Part shown: piece by piece, positions 1-8,961 of the stretch
Position numbering within the stretch: the first letter of the stretch is position 1
Layout: every line of letters starts with the position of its first letter
From: Methylobacterium sp. J-030
GTDB lineage: Bacteria; Pseudomonadota; Alphaproteobacteria; Rhizobiales; Beijerinckiaceae
Reading direction: 5' to 3'
DNA: 61,812 bases
Assembly (NCBI RefSeq): GCF_022829545.1
Contig: NZ_JAKSYM010000146.1
Coordinates: 1 to 61,812 of the forward strand
Notes under the pieces: model-generated
What the model was told of the DNA's origin: nothing
Database searches by the model: none
The model's input: only the letters and a program-made list of their open reading frames with translations
Position numbers and translations under genes: made by a program

Positions 1-283
1 AGACCATGTCGCCGATGCCGATGACCGGCTCGGCGGAGGGGCGGTGGTCGCCGAAGGAGGCGAGCAGGCTGTCGAGCGGGCGGCCGCGCAGGGCCTCGAT
101 CACCGCGGGGGTGACGTCGATGATCTCGTAGCGGGCCAGCAAACCGCCGTCGGCGGTGGCCACCTCCGACCCCGCCTGGATCGCGCTCGCCGTCGGACCC
201 GCCGCAGGCAGGTACGTGCACCCGCCGGCGGATCCGGCCGCCAGGGCAGCCATCAGGGCAGTGCGCGCCGTCTTACGCAGCAT
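1..283 (-). CDS. Polysaccharide export outer-membrane lipoprotein (Wza/KpsD type), partial
   Basis: Only the first 94 codons lie in the window; the gene runs off the left edge. The protein begins with basic residues, a hydrophobic stretch and a lipobox ending AGGC (Cys at about residue 22), so it is a probable lipoprotein. The following YEIIDVTP and a later IGIGDMV are typical of the poly-export domain that opens Wza-family capsule translocons. The neighbouring KpsC and KpsS genes agree with a role in capsule export across the outer membrane. The missing C-terminal part prevents assignment to a subfamily. ATG start chosen because the signal sequence follows it directly. Confidence 0.75.
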   Translation of the reverse strand, partial: MLRKTARTALMAALAAGSAGGCTYLPAAGPTASAIQAGSEVATADGGLLARYEIIDVTPAVIEALRGRPLDSLLASFGDHRPSAEPVIGIGDMV

Positions 284-468
284 CACTCAAGTCTTCTCCA
301 GCCGATCCCGCACCATCGCTGGCCCGGACCGGGACATCCAGTTAGATCGCCAAAGGCTGCGATCGCTTTAACGGCCGAGCGACCGCCCTTGCGGAGGGCT
401 GCATCATCCGTCGGTAATGCGTCACCAGCATGGCACCGCCACGCTTCGCCCCGGCAAGCTTGGCTGTA

Positions 469-1959
469 TCACGTCGCGGCGGGGATGTCCGCAGCTCCGC
501 TGGCGAGGGCGCCACGCAGATCCCGCCCCAGGGCGTCGGCCGCGATGTCGAGCCGTCTCGGGGGCGCCGCCGGCCGGCCGAACCGGAACACGGCGTAGTC
601 GGTGGTCCGACCGCCGAATCCCGGCGTGCAGGCGGGCAGCGAGGGGGCGTGGTCGCCGAACACGCAGAGCGTCATTGTCTGGTCCCGCTCGCCGGCCAAA
701 CGATCGAGCCCGGCCACGACCGCCTCCACCATCTGCCCGGTATGGGCGACGTGGTGCATGTACTGCGCCTGCGGATCGTCGAGGCCGGGGAGCCGTCCGG
801 GCTTCCACGGGCCATGGTTCTCCATGGTCACGCAGAACAGGAATAGGGGCGTGCGCCGCGCTCGGACCTCCGCCAGGAGGCGCCCGCCCAAGGCCACGTC
901 GCCGACATAGGGGCCGACCCGCTCGGCTTCCCCGAAGGCCTCCTCCATCACGAGGTCCGTGAAGCCGAAGGCCTCCATCACCTGCGCCCGGCGGAAGAAG
1001 TCCCGGTGGAACGGGTGCAGGAACAGGGTATCGTAGCCGCGGCCGCCGGCCAGCCGCGCGAGGCTCGTCGGCTCGTCGCCGCTGCGGGAGGTGTAGGGGT
1101 CGTAGCGGCCGAAGCCGAGGGCGTCGGAGGGCCGCCCGGTCAGCACGGCGTGCTCGCTGCGCATCGTGTAGGCACCGTGCGCCGGGACCTGGAGACGGCC
1201 GTACTGCGCGGCCCGGCTGCGGAACAGCTCCATCACCGGCAGGGCCGGGCCGCCCAGGCGCTCCGGGTCGATGAACGATTCGAGCTGGATCACCACCACC
1301 ACGTCGTCCCCCGGCCCGGGGGGCAGCGCGGGCGGCGCGGGCACCGGCTCGCTGCCCGCGAAGGCCCGGGCCGTGTAGCCCAGCAGGCTCGCCGGCAGGC
1401 CGACCCGGGCCACGTCCGCTTCGAGATCGGGCTGCGGAAACCAGTGCGCGATCAGCCGGGCCAGCGGGGGACGCGGCGCGGCCCAGGCCAGGAGAGCGAG
1501 CAGCACCGGCAGGCCGACGAGCGCCACGACCCGAGGAAACGCGGCGCCCGGCAGCACGCTCGGCTCGGTCCGGTACCACAGCACCGTCGCGCCCAAGGTC
1601 GCGAGGACGGGGATGCTCACGCGCGGGTGCCACAGGGGCGGGATGTAGTAGAGCTGCGGATGGCGCGGCACCTGCGGCAGCAGGGCGAAGTCGCTGAACA
1701 GCAGCGGCTCGCCGATCACCGAGCGCTTGGCCCGGCTGACGACGATCAGCGCCGTGACCGAGATCACCAGGGTCAGCCCGGCGAGCCAGGGCCGCCACGA
1801 GAACGCGAACCAGAACAGCAGGATCAGCAGGTAGCCGGCGAGCCGCAGGGCGAGGTCGCGCGGGGCGAGGCGCGCCCGGGTGATCGAATCGCCCGCAAAA
1901 AATTCCAGGGCGAGGCAGAGCGCGAGGGCGAGGCCGGTGGCGGTGAGGAACGTCGTCAA
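469..1959 (-). CDS. LTA synthase/phosphoglycerol transferase-like membrane sulfatase-fold protein
   Basis: 496 aa. The first ~170 residues form about five hydrophobic segments, followed by a periplasmic alkaline-phosphatase/sulfatase-fold domain. VVIQLESF (metal-binding Glu region) and AYTMRSEHAVLTG, which carries the expected Thr nucleophile, match the LTA synthase/MdoB pattern. A late FGDHAPS supplies further metal ligands. The family transfers phosphoglycerol or phosphoethanolamine groups to surface glycans. Gram-negative members decorate periplasmic glucans or polysaccharides, so a capsule-modifying role fits this locus but is inferred. It is on the same strand as the export lipoprotein and kpsC. 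Confidence 0.78.
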   Translation of the reverse strand: MTTFLTATGLALALCLALEFFAGDSITRARLAPRDLALRLAGYLLILLFWFAFSWRPWLAGLTLVISVTALIVVSRAKRSVIGEPLLFSDFALLPQVPRHPQLYYIPPLWHPRVSIPVLATLGATVLWYRTEPSVLPGAAFPRVVALVGLPVLLALLAWAAPRPPLARLIAHWFPQPDLEADVARVGLPASLLGYTARAFAGSEPVPAPPALPPGPGDDVVVVIQLESFIDPERLGGPALPVMELFRSRAAQYGRLQVPAHGAYTMRSEHAVLTGRPSDALGFGRYDPYTSRSGDEPTSLARLAGGRGYDTLFLHPFHRDFFRRAQVMEAFGFTDLVMEEAFGEAERVGPYVGDVALGGRLLAEVRARRTPLFLFCVTMENHGPWKPGRLPGLDDPQAQYMHHVAHTGQMVEAVVAGLDRLAGERDQTMTLCVFGDHAPSLPACTPGFGGRTTDYAVFRFGRPAAPPRRLDIAADALGRDLRGALASGAADIPAAT

Positions 1960-2131
1960 GATTCGATCACTTGGCGTGGGGCGGCTTCATCGCGGCCGGA
2001 AAAGATGCATGGGGACAAGGTGTTGCGGGCCGTTCCTGATCCAATGGGATGGAAGTCGATCCGGGGCGATCCGCTGACGGTCGAGGTTAGCAGCACGCGC
2101 TATCGCTTTGATGTCGTCGACATACCACGCC

Positions 2132-3628
2132 CTACCGTGGCCCGGCCTCGCGGCCGACGCCCCGGCGGCTGCGCAGCGCCCGCACGACCGGGTTGAGCAG
2201 GCCGTAGCGCGCGCGCATCACCCAACGGGCGGTGCGGCCGATCGAGAGCGCGCTGCGTGGGGACGCCTCCCGGGCCGCGCTCAGGCGGTCGAGGAGCTGC
2301 TCCGGGCTGCACGGCTTCATCGCGACGGGGTCGAGATAGCGCGGATAGAGGATCATCGCCCCCGCCACCAGCTCGTCGAGGCCGAGCCTGCGGCCTCGAT
2401 CGGCGCCGGGTGCCAGATCCTCCGACAGGCCCCAGCCCGCGTAGAACGGCCGGCCGTGGGTCGCCACGGTCAGGCCCCGGATCAGCGCCTCGAACCCGGC
2501 GAGCGACGTCATGGTCTCGACGTGGTGCACCCGGTCGAGGAGATCGACGATGCTGATGCCGGCGACGATCCGGTCGGCCAGCGTCAGCGCCTCCGCCTCC
2601 GGGATGATGCCCGGGCGGAAGCCCGCCTCCACGTCGGGGTGCGGCTTGTAGAGCAGGAACGCGTCCGGGTTGCGCCGCCGCGCCGCCTCCAGGAGCGCCC
2701 GGTTCGATCGGACCAGCGGAGAGCCGTGCCGCACCGAGGCGTCGTCCTCCACCTGGCCGGGTACCAGCACGATCCTGCGCCCGGCGGGCCAGTCGAGGGC
2801 GGCCGCGTCGAGCCCGACATTGTACTTGCTGAGCCGGCGCGCCACGACCTCCTCGCGCAGGCGCTTCGCCCGGGCGACGAGGTCCGGGGTGAAGTCCGAC
2901 CCCGCCAGCACACGCTGCAGCCGGCTCTCCCGGCGCGGGTCGTAGTAGATGCCGAGATCGTCCACCACGATGGAGGCACCGGGCTGGAGGCTCGCGCCGA
3001 GGCCGACGGAGCGCAGGAACCCGTCCTCCACCCGGGCGAGGGGCAGACCGGCCTCCGCGCAGGCCGCCTCCAGCTGGCCCGGCGCCCGGGTCGCCCAGGC
3101 GAGGACGCGGCCGCCGTGGCGCCGCCCCGCCGCAACCGCAGCCTCGGTGGTCATGGTGTGGACCGGGCGCCCGGCGGGTCCCGCTCCGAGCACGTCGAGG
3201 GCGGGCCGCTTCCAGCGCGACATCCCGACATAGATCACCCGCCGGTCGTTCTCGGCGAAGCGCGCCTGCAGCCACGCGACCCGCGCGGCACAGGCCGCGC
3301 GGTCGACCGGCGCCCGGGTCCAGGGATCGAGGTAGTGGACGCCGCCCTCCCCGCCGAGCGGCCTGCCGTCGAGGCTGATGCGCAGGGATGCGAAGCCGCG
3401 TTCCGGATCATCGTAGGGACTGAGAAGCGGGCCCGGGGCGACCACGAGGCGGCGTCGCCCGGTCAGCCTGAGCAACTGGTCGGGCACGCTTCCCGCGCGC
3501 CAGACGGCGCCGATGGCGCCGGGACGCGCCCGCCCGAAGGCGAGGCCCGTCGCGGCCTCGATCTCCGCCCGCAGGCGCCGGATCGTCCGGCCGGTCGCGT
3601 AGAGCGACGGGATCGGTTCAACGGGCAT
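2132..3628 (-). CDS. kpsC: KpsC-like capsule polysaccharide glycosyltransferase
   Basis: 498 aa from the ATG at 3628 (protein begins MPVEPIPSLYATG). An open frame continues upstream, but its residues look non-coding. The body matches the Kdo-transferase module of KpsC: VEDGFLRSVGLGA, YYDPRRESRLQ, SKYNVG, VLVPGQVEDDASV, YKPHPDVEAG and THGRPFYAGWGLSED are all signature blocks. KpsC and KpsS build the beta-Kdo linker on phosphatidylglycerol at the cytoplasmic face for ABC-exported capsules. It is shorter than the usual KpsC (about 670 aa), so it probably has one full catalytic module plus a divergent N-terminal part. It is divergent from kpsS. Confidence 0.85.
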   Translation of the reverse strand: MPVEPIPSLYATGRTIRRLRAEIEAATGLAFGRARPGAIGAVWRAGSVPDQLLRLTGRRRLVVAPGPLLSPYDDPERGFASLRISLDGRPLGGEGGVHYLDPWTRAPVDRAACAARVAWLQARFAENDRRVIYVGMSRWKRPALDVLGAGPAGRPVHTMTTEAAVAAGRRHGGRVLAWATRAPGQLEAACAEAGLPLARVEDGFLRSVGLGASLQPGASIVVDDLGIYYDPRRESRLQRVLAGSDFTPDLVARAKRLREEVVARRLSKYNVGLDAAALDWPAGRRIVLVPGQVEDDASVRHGSPLVRSNRALLEAARRRNPDAFLLYKPHPDVEAGFRPGIIPEAEALTLADRIVAGISIVDLLDRVHHVETMTSLAGFEALIRGLTVATHGRPFYAGWGLSEDLAPGADRGRRLGLDELVAGAMILYPRYLDPVAMKPCSPEQLLDRLSAAREASPRSALSIGRTARWVMRARYGLLNPVVRALRSRRGVGREAGPR

Positions 3629-3983
3629 GGTCTCGGGGCATATCTGGCTGTCCGGCTCCGCACGGCCATGAGGTTCGCCCGCCTGTAGCGCATTTTCCCG
3701 CGGATGGCGTGGGGAGGGATGTGTGGGATCTCGGGGACAACGGCGACGCGTCCGCAGCTGTGCCACGCGCAGGAAAGGATTTGGACATATCGTCGCCGTG
3801 ATTGGTCGCTCAATCCGTGTCGGAGCCGCAAAAGCGCGACCGTTGCAGACGGGACACGCGGATGCGGAAAAGCCGTGCTGCGGCATGGCCTCGGATTGCG
3901 GGGCCGCCGGGCCTCGTGCCACCTCACGGTCACGTGCCGGGCCAGTTTGGTCGATCTCAGGGTTAAGGAAGAAGCGCCGCGGA
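3629..3983. other. Divergent kpsC/kpsS intergenic region
   Basis: About 355 bp between divergently transcribed kpsC and kpsS. It should hold both promoters. I see no convincing gene, palindromic operator or recognised riboswitch here. Frames open across it use atypical codons. Confidence 0.5.
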
Positions 3984-5291
3984 ATGCAACAGCCCGCCTC
4001 CGACGCCCTCCGCGACCGCCCGGCGACCTTCCTGTTCCTGCAGGGAATCGCCACGCCGTTCTTCTCGGATCTCGGGAGAGCGCTGCGCGCGCGGGGCCAC
4101 AGCGTCCGCCGCATCAATCTCTGCCCCGGCGACTGGCTGTTCTGGAACGGTGCGGCCGACAATTACCGCGGCCGCCGCGAGGCGTGGGGCATCTACCTCG
4201 AAGACTATCTGACCCGCGAGGGCATCACCGACATCGTGCTGTTCGGCGACTGCCGGCCGTTCCACAAGGCGGCGCGGATGATCGCCGAGGATCGCGGCCT
4301 GCGGGTCCACGTGTTCGAGGAGGGCTACATCCGCCCGAACTGGATCACCTGCGAGCTCGGCGGCGTGAACGGCTTCTCGACCCTGCCGCGGACGGCCGCG
4401 GAGATCCGCGCCCTCGCCCGGCGCCTGCCGCAGCCCGGCCGGGCGATGCCCTCCACGGGCGACATGGCGCGCCGGAGCATCTGGGACGTCGGCTACAACC
4501 TCGCCAACGTGCTGTTCCCCTATCTCTACCCGCATTTCCGCAGCCATCGGCCGACCCACATCGCGGCCGAGTACGCGGGCTGGATCAAGAAGTTCGCCCG
4601 CCGCGCCCATACCCGCCGCGAGGCGGCGCGCTGCGACGAGATCTACCGCGCGGTCGGCTGCGACTACTTCCTGCTGCCGCTCCAGCTCGACAGCGACTAC
4701 CAGATCCGGGTCCACTCGCCGTTCCTCGGCGTCGAGGGCTTCATGGACCGGGTGATCAAGTCGTTCGCGGACGCCTCGGCGGCGCCGACGCGGTTGCTGG
4801 TGAAGCTGCACCCGCTGGACAGCGGCCTGATCAACTGGCGCAAGTTCGCCCGCGCCTCCGCCCGGCGCCACGGCGTCAGCGACCGGCTCGACTTCATCGA
4901 CGGCGGCGACCTGCCGGCCCTGATCAAGGGCGCCCGCGGCGTGGTCATCGTCAACTCGACGGTGGGGATGCTGTCCCTGGAGATGGGCTGCCCGACCCAC
5001 GCGGTCGGCACCGCGATCTACAACATGGCCGGCCTCACCCATCAGGGCGACCTCGACGGCTTCTGGAAGAACCCGACCCCGCCCGAGATGGACCTGATGG
5101 CGGATTTCCGCCGGGTCGTGCTGCATCGGACACAGGTCAACGGCGGCTTCTTCTCCAAGGAGGCCATCGACCGGGCCGTGGCCGGCTCGGTGCCGCGGAT
5201 GGAGGCCGCCCTGCCCGACGCGATGCTGGCGGCGGCGCGGGCGATCCGCGAGGCCGCGGAGCGGAACGGCGAGCTGGCGCCGGTCTACTGA
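3984..5291 (+). CDS. kpsS: KpsS-like capsule polysaccharide export/biosynthesis protein
   Basis: 435 aa from ATG 3984. The N-terminal block FLFLQGIATPFFSDLGRAL, then RINLCPGDWLFW, DIVLFGDCRPFH, and VFEEGYIRPNWIT are hallmark KpsS sequences. KpsS adds the first beta-Kdo residue to lyso-phosphatidylglycerol, and KpsC extends the linker. The C-terminal half carries VKLHPLD and VIVNSTVGMLSL, typical of the nucleotide-sugar-binding lobe. The frame is open further upstream, but homology begins close to this start. Next gene: an SDR 81 bp downstream on the same strand. Confidence 0.88.
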   Translation: MQQPASDALRDRPATFLFLQGIATPFFSDLGRALRARGHSVRRINLCPGDWLFWNGAADNYRGRREAWGIYLEDYLTREGITDIVLFGDCRPFHKAARMIAEDRGLRVHVFEEGYIRPNWITCELGGVNGFSTLPRTAAEIRALARRLPQPGRAMPSTGDMARRSIWDVGYNLANVLFPYLYPHFRSHRPTHIAAEYAGWIKKFARRAHTRREAARCDEIYRAVGCDYFLLPLQLDSDYQIRVHSPFLGVEGFMDRVIKSFADASAAPTRLLVKLHPLDSGLINWRKFARASARRHGVSDRLDFIDGGDLPALIKGARGVVIVNSTVGMLSLEMGCPTHAVGTAIYNMAGLTHQGDLDGFWKNPTPPEMDLMADFRRVVLHRTQVNGGFFSKEAIDRAVAGSVPRMEAALPDAMLAAARAIREAAERNGELAPVY

Positions 5292-5372
5292 GCGCTTTCA
5301 ACCAAGAGCTTTCCTGGTCCGTGAGTCCTGCCGGCCCTTGATCTTTTCGGCCGGAGCGGCGTAACCCGCCGG

Positions 5373-6140
5373 ATGCCTCGCATTCTGATTACCGGCGCGT
5401 CGAGCGGCATCGGCGCTGCGCTGGCGCGTCACTACGCGCAGTCCGGCGTGAGCCTCATCCTCATCGCCCGCAACGCCGCGCGCCTCGAACGGGTCGCCGA
5501 AGATTGCCGCGCCAAGGGCGCCGTCGTCGAGATCGACCGCCTCGATACCCGCGACCGCGCCGCCGCGGTGGCGCTCGTCCACCGGACGGATGCGGAAGCC
5601 CCCCTGGATCTCGTCATCGCCAACGCGGCGGTGAACGGCGGCAACCAGGAGGGGCGGGTCGAGGCCGAGGACGTGGCCTTCGAGACCGCCGACATCAACT
5701 ACACGGGCTCGCTCAACGTGGTGCTGCCCACCCTGACGTTGATGCTCCAGCGCGGGCGCGGCCAGATCGTCCTGCTGTCGTCGCTGGCGGCCTACGCCCC
5801 GCTCCAGGACGCGCCGGCCTACAGCGGCGCCAAGGCGGCGCTCGTCGCCCACGGCCTCGCCCTGCGGCAGAAGGTGGGGCCGCGGGGCGTGAAGGTGAAT
5901 GTCGTCACCCCCGGCTACGTGAAGACCCCGATGGGCGGCGAGCTGAAGGGCTGGCGCCCGCTGGAGATCAGCGCGGAGGATGCGGCCGTGCGCATCGCCA
6001 AGGGCATCGCCGCCAATCGCGACGTGATCGCCTTCCCGTTCATCCTGACGGCGCTGGCCCGGACCGTGCTGCTCCTACCGGAGAGCGTCCGCAAGGCCGG
6101 CCTCTACGCCTTCCGGTTCCAGCGGCGGAAGCGGCGCTGA
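5373..6140 (+). CDS. SDR-family NAD(P)-dependent oxidoreductase
   Basis: 255 aa. A classical short-chain dehydrogenase: ILITGASSGIGAALA cofactor motif at residues 4-18, IANAAVN (NNAG equivalent), the catalytic Ser in VLLSSLAAYAP, and YSGAKAAL with Tyr and Lys. A hydrophobic, basic C-terminus (ALARTVLLLPESVRK) suggests membrane association. The gene overlaps the downstream formyltransferase-like gene by one base (TGATG), so the two are translationally coupled. Substrate unknown; location after kpsS suggests processing of a glycan or lipid precursor. Confidence 0.85.
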   Translation: MPRILITGASSGIGAALARHYAQSGVSLILIARNAARLERVAEDCRAKGAVVEIDRLDTRDRAAAVALVHRTDAEAPLDLVIANAAVNGGNQEGRVEAEDVAFETADINYTGSLNVVLPTLTLMLQRGRGQIVLLSSLAAYAPLQDAPAYSGAKAALVAHGLALRQKVGPRGVKVNVVTPGYVKTPMGGELKGWRPLEISAEDAAVRIAKGIAANRDVIAFPFILTALARTVLLLPESVRKAGLYAFRFQRRKRR

Positions 6141-7000
6141 TGGCCCGGCCCCGGATCGCGCTGTTCGTCCTGGAGGCGCTGCCGAATGCCCGGGTGGTGC
6201 GCCGGTTCGTCGCCGATCACCGGGCCGACATCGCCGTCGTGGGCCTGTCCAACGCCGAGCGGCCGTCGACCGGCGGCCTGACCGGGCAGATCCGACGGCA
6301 CCTCGGGCGCTCGGGCCCCGGCATCCTGCCCTATCTCGCGGTCAATTTCGGCCTGCCGGATCTGCTGCGCCCGCTCGCGCCCCTCACCCAGGCGGCTTCC
6401 GGCAGCCGCGATGCGCCCGAGGCGACGCCGCTCAGGACCCTGTGCCGCCGCCTCGGCATCCCGACCCTGACGGTCGACGACGTCAACGGCCCCGAGGTCG
6501 CGCAGACCTTGCGCGAGACGGCGCCCGACCTGATCCTCACCTACCATTTCGACCAGATCCTGAAGCCGGAGACGATCGGGCTGGCGCGGCTCGGCGGCAT
6601 CAACGGCCATCCCGGCCTGCTGCCGCGCCATCGCGGCCCGGTTCCGACGATCCACGCCCTGGCGGAGGGACCCGGCAGCTTCGGCATGACCCTGCACCGG
6701 CTCGACGCCGCGATCGATGCCGGGGCGATCCTGTCCCAGGAGGCGGTGACGCTGCCCCCCGGCACCACCGCGACCCGGGCCGCCGTGGCGCTCCACGCCC
6801 ACGGGCGCGGGATGCTGGACCGGCTGCTCGATGACATCGCCCGCACCGGCGCCCTGCCGGAGGGCCGGCGCTTCGAGGTCCTGCCCTATTGTCCGTTCCC
6901 GAACCGCGCGATGCTGGCCTCCCTGCGCCGCCGGGGACTTCGGCTCACCGACGGGCGGGATCTGCGGGAGGCGGTGAGCCTGTCGGGGCGGGCGGTTTAA
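6140..7000 (+). CDS. Formyltransferase-fold protein
   Basis: 286 aa from the ATG overlapping the SDR stop. It resembles methionyl-tRNA/sugar-amine formyltransferases: GINGHPGLLPRHRGPVPTIHAL is the formyltransferase signature (Asn-His catalytic pair, then the PxxRG-type loop), followed by GMTLHRLDAAIDAGAILSQ with the catalytic Asp. Related proteins N-formylate amino sugars using 10-formyl-tetrahydrofolate. Together with KpsC/S and the SDR, a sugar-formylation step in surface polysaccharide synthesis is plausible. Other possibilities are a different folate-dependent transferase. The first ~85 residues are not clearly conserved. Confidence 0.75.
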   Translation: MARPRIALFVLEALPNARVVRRFVADHRADIAVVGLSNAERPSTGGLTGQIRRHLGRSGPGILPYLAVNFGLPDLLRPLAPLTQAASGSRDAPEATPLRTLCRRLGIPTLTVDDVNGPEVAQTLRETAPDLILTYHFDQILKPETIGLARLGGINGHPGLLPRHRGPVPTIHALAEGPGSFGMTLHRLDAAIDAGAILSQEAVTLPPGTTATRAAVALHAHGRGMLDRLLDDIARTGALPEGRRFEVLPYCPFPNRAMLASLRRRGLRLTDGRDLREAVSLSGRAV

Positions 7001-7067
7001 CCGCTGGTTAAGTCTGTTTGGCAAGACTTTGTTCGGAATATCCCTTCCCACCGAAGCGGCTTTCCGC

Positions 7068-7478
7068 ATGCCGGATACCAGCGCCCTCCACGCGGCGTCC
7101 GACGTTCTGGCCGCGGGCCGGCAGGTCCAGGGCGGCCGGATCCGGACCATCTCCGAGAATCTCGCCAACGCCGATTCGCTGCCCGATACGCCCGGCGGCG
7201 CGCCCTACACCCGCAAGATCGCGGTGTTCGCCCCCGTGGCCGCCGACGATCCGCGCGATCCGGTGGGTCGCGTCGTGCGCGACACCGGCGCGTTCCGCAG
7301 CCGCTACGACCCGTCGAACGTCGCCGCCGACCGCCGGGGCTACGTCCAACTGCCGAACGTGAACGCCGCCACCGAGACCGCCGATCTGCAGACGGTCGTC
7401 CGGAACTACCAGGCCAATCTCAGCGCCTCGGGCATCCTCGACAAGTTGAATCAGGCGACGCTCGACCTCCTCAGTTGA
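7068..7478 (+). CDS. flgC: Flagellar basal-body rod protein FlgC-like
   Basis: 136 aa from the ATG at 7068; a TTG at 7029 would add 13 residues. The N-terminal block (IRTISENLANADS) and the C-terminal block (NVNAATETADLQTVVRNYQANLSASG) are the two conserved ends of rod proteins of the FlgB/FlgC type. FlgC forms the proximal rod in the periplasm. No other flagellar gene occurs in this window, so this copy is isolated. The gene ends 8 bp inside the convergent permease gene. Confidence 0.75.
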   Translation: MPDTSALHAASDVLAAGRQVQGGRIRTISENLANADSLPDTPGGAPYTRKIAVFAPVAADDPRDPVGRVVRDTGAFRSRYDPSNVAADRRGYVQLPNVNAATETADLQTVVRNYQANLSASGILDKLNQATLDLLS

Positions 7479-8856
7479 TCCGGGCGTGGCGCCGTCCGTA
7501 GCCGGCGTAGATGGCGAGCCCGATCGCGAGCCAGAGCCCGAGGCGGATCCAGGTCTCGGCCGGCAGCGAGGCCATCAGGACGAGGCAGGACAGGATGCCG
7601 AGCCCGGCGGTGAGCGGCGCCGCCGGAACCCGGAACGGGCGCGCCCGGCCCGGATCGGTCCGGCGCAGGATCAGCACCGTCGCGCAGACGAGGCAGAACG
7701 CGAGCAGCGTGCCGATGCTCACGATCTCGCCCAGGATGTCGATCGGCACGAGCCCGGCCACCGCAGCGGTGAACAGGCCGATCACCATCTGGCTCGCCGC
7801 AGGCGCCCGCGTCACCGGATGGACCTGGCAGAAGACGTTCGGAAGGAGCCCGTCGCGGGCCATGGCGAAGAAGATCCGGCCCTGCCCGTAGAGGGCGGTC
7901 AGCGCCGAGGTGGTCAGGCCGATCAGGGCGCCGATCTTGATCACGGTCGCGAAGGCCGAGAGCCCGATGGCGTCGACCGCCTTGGCCACCGGATCGGCGA
8001 CGTCGAGGTCGCGGTAGGGGACGAGGCCGGTGAGCACGGCCGCCATCGCCACGTACAGCACCGTGGTGATCAGGAGCGAGCCGATCAGCCCCACCGGCGC
8101 GTCGCGCTGCGGCGCCCGGCATTCGCCCGCGGCGGTCGCCACCGTCTCGAACCCCACGAAGGCGAAGAACACCACCGCGGCGCCGCGGAAGATGCCGCTC
8201 CAGCCATAGGCGCCGAAGCGCCCGGCATTGTCGGGCACGAAGGGGTGCCACAGCTCCGGCCGGAGATGGGCGGCGCCGACGCCCACGAAGGCCAGGATGA
8301 TCGCGACCTTGCAGGCGACCAGAAGCCCGTTCACCAGGGAGGCCTCCCGGGTGGCGCGGGTCAGCAGGGCGGTGAGCAGCAGCACGATGGCGACGGCCGG
8401 CAGGTTGACGATCCCGCCGTCGCCCGGCGCCCCCGCGAGGGCCGCTGGCAGGCGCAGGCCGAACTCCGCGGCGAGCGACTGCGCGTAGCCCGACCAGCCG
8501 ACCGCCACCGTGGCGGCCGCGACGGCGAATTCGAGGACGAGGTCCCAGCCGATGATCCAGGCGGGAAACCGCCCCAGGCTCTCGCGGGTATAGGTGTAGG
8601 TGGAGCCGGCCTCCGGGATCATGGCCGCCAACTCGGCGTAGCACAGGCCGACGAAGCCGCAGGCGAGTCCCCCGATCGCGAAGGACAGGCTGAGCGCCGG
8701 CCCCGCATACTGCGCCGCCGCGGTCCCGGTGAGCACGAAGATCCCTGCCCCGATCGTGGCGCCGAGCCCGATGGCCACGAGGCCCGGGGCGGTGAGGCTC
8801 CGGGCCAGCGCCCGGTCCTCCCCGGACGCGGCGCCGGCCCCCGTCGATTCCGCCAT
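7471..8856 (-). CDS. APC-superfamily amino acid permease (cationic amino acid transporter type)
   Basis: 461 aa with about 12-13 hydrophobic segments. The first helix region LVAIGLGATIGAGIFVLTG is the conserved APC substrate-binding loop, and PLSFAIGG...CYAELAAMIPEAGSTYTYTRESLG matches the CAT/YfnA group. FVGFETVATAAGECRAPQRDAPVG is the characteristic TM6-loop signature. It would be a proton-coupled amino acid importer in the inner membrane. It lies between flgC (convergent, overlapping) and an unrelated membrane-protein pair. Confidence 0.88.
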   Translation of the reverse strand: MAESTGAGAASGEDRALARSLTAPGLVAIGLGATIGAGIFVLTGTAAAQYAGPALSLSFAIGGLACGFVGLCYAELAAMIPEAGSTYTYTRESLGRFPAWIIGWDLVLEFAVAAATVAVGWSGYAQSLAAEFGLRLPAALAGAPGDGGIVNLPAVAIVLLLTALLTRATREASLVNGLLVACKVAIILAFVGVGAAHLRPELWHPFVPDNAGRFGAYGWSGIFRGAAVVFFAFVGFETVATAAGECRAPQRDAPVGLIGSLLITTVLYVAMAAVLTGLVPYRDLDVADPVAKAVDAIGLSAFATVIKIGALIGLTTSALTALYGQGRIFFAMARDGLLPNVFCQVHPVTRAPAASQMVIGLFTAAVAGLVPIDILGEIVSIGTLLAFCLVCATVLILRRTDPGRARPFRVPAAPLTAGLGILSCLVLMASLPAETWIRLGLWLAIGLAIYAGYGRRHARIN

Positions 8857-8961
8857 CGTGCGCGTGCTCCCTGATCACCCCGGTATCCGGCCGGGCAAGA
8901 CGCGCGCCGCCCGAGCCCGCGACGCTGACTGGATCACCCGCGATGTCACCCGTCGAGGCGC

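Noticed and set aside
3703..3983. N-terminal extension of KpsS upstream of 3984
   Set aside because: Codon use and residues look non-coding and the KpsS homology starts close to 3984.
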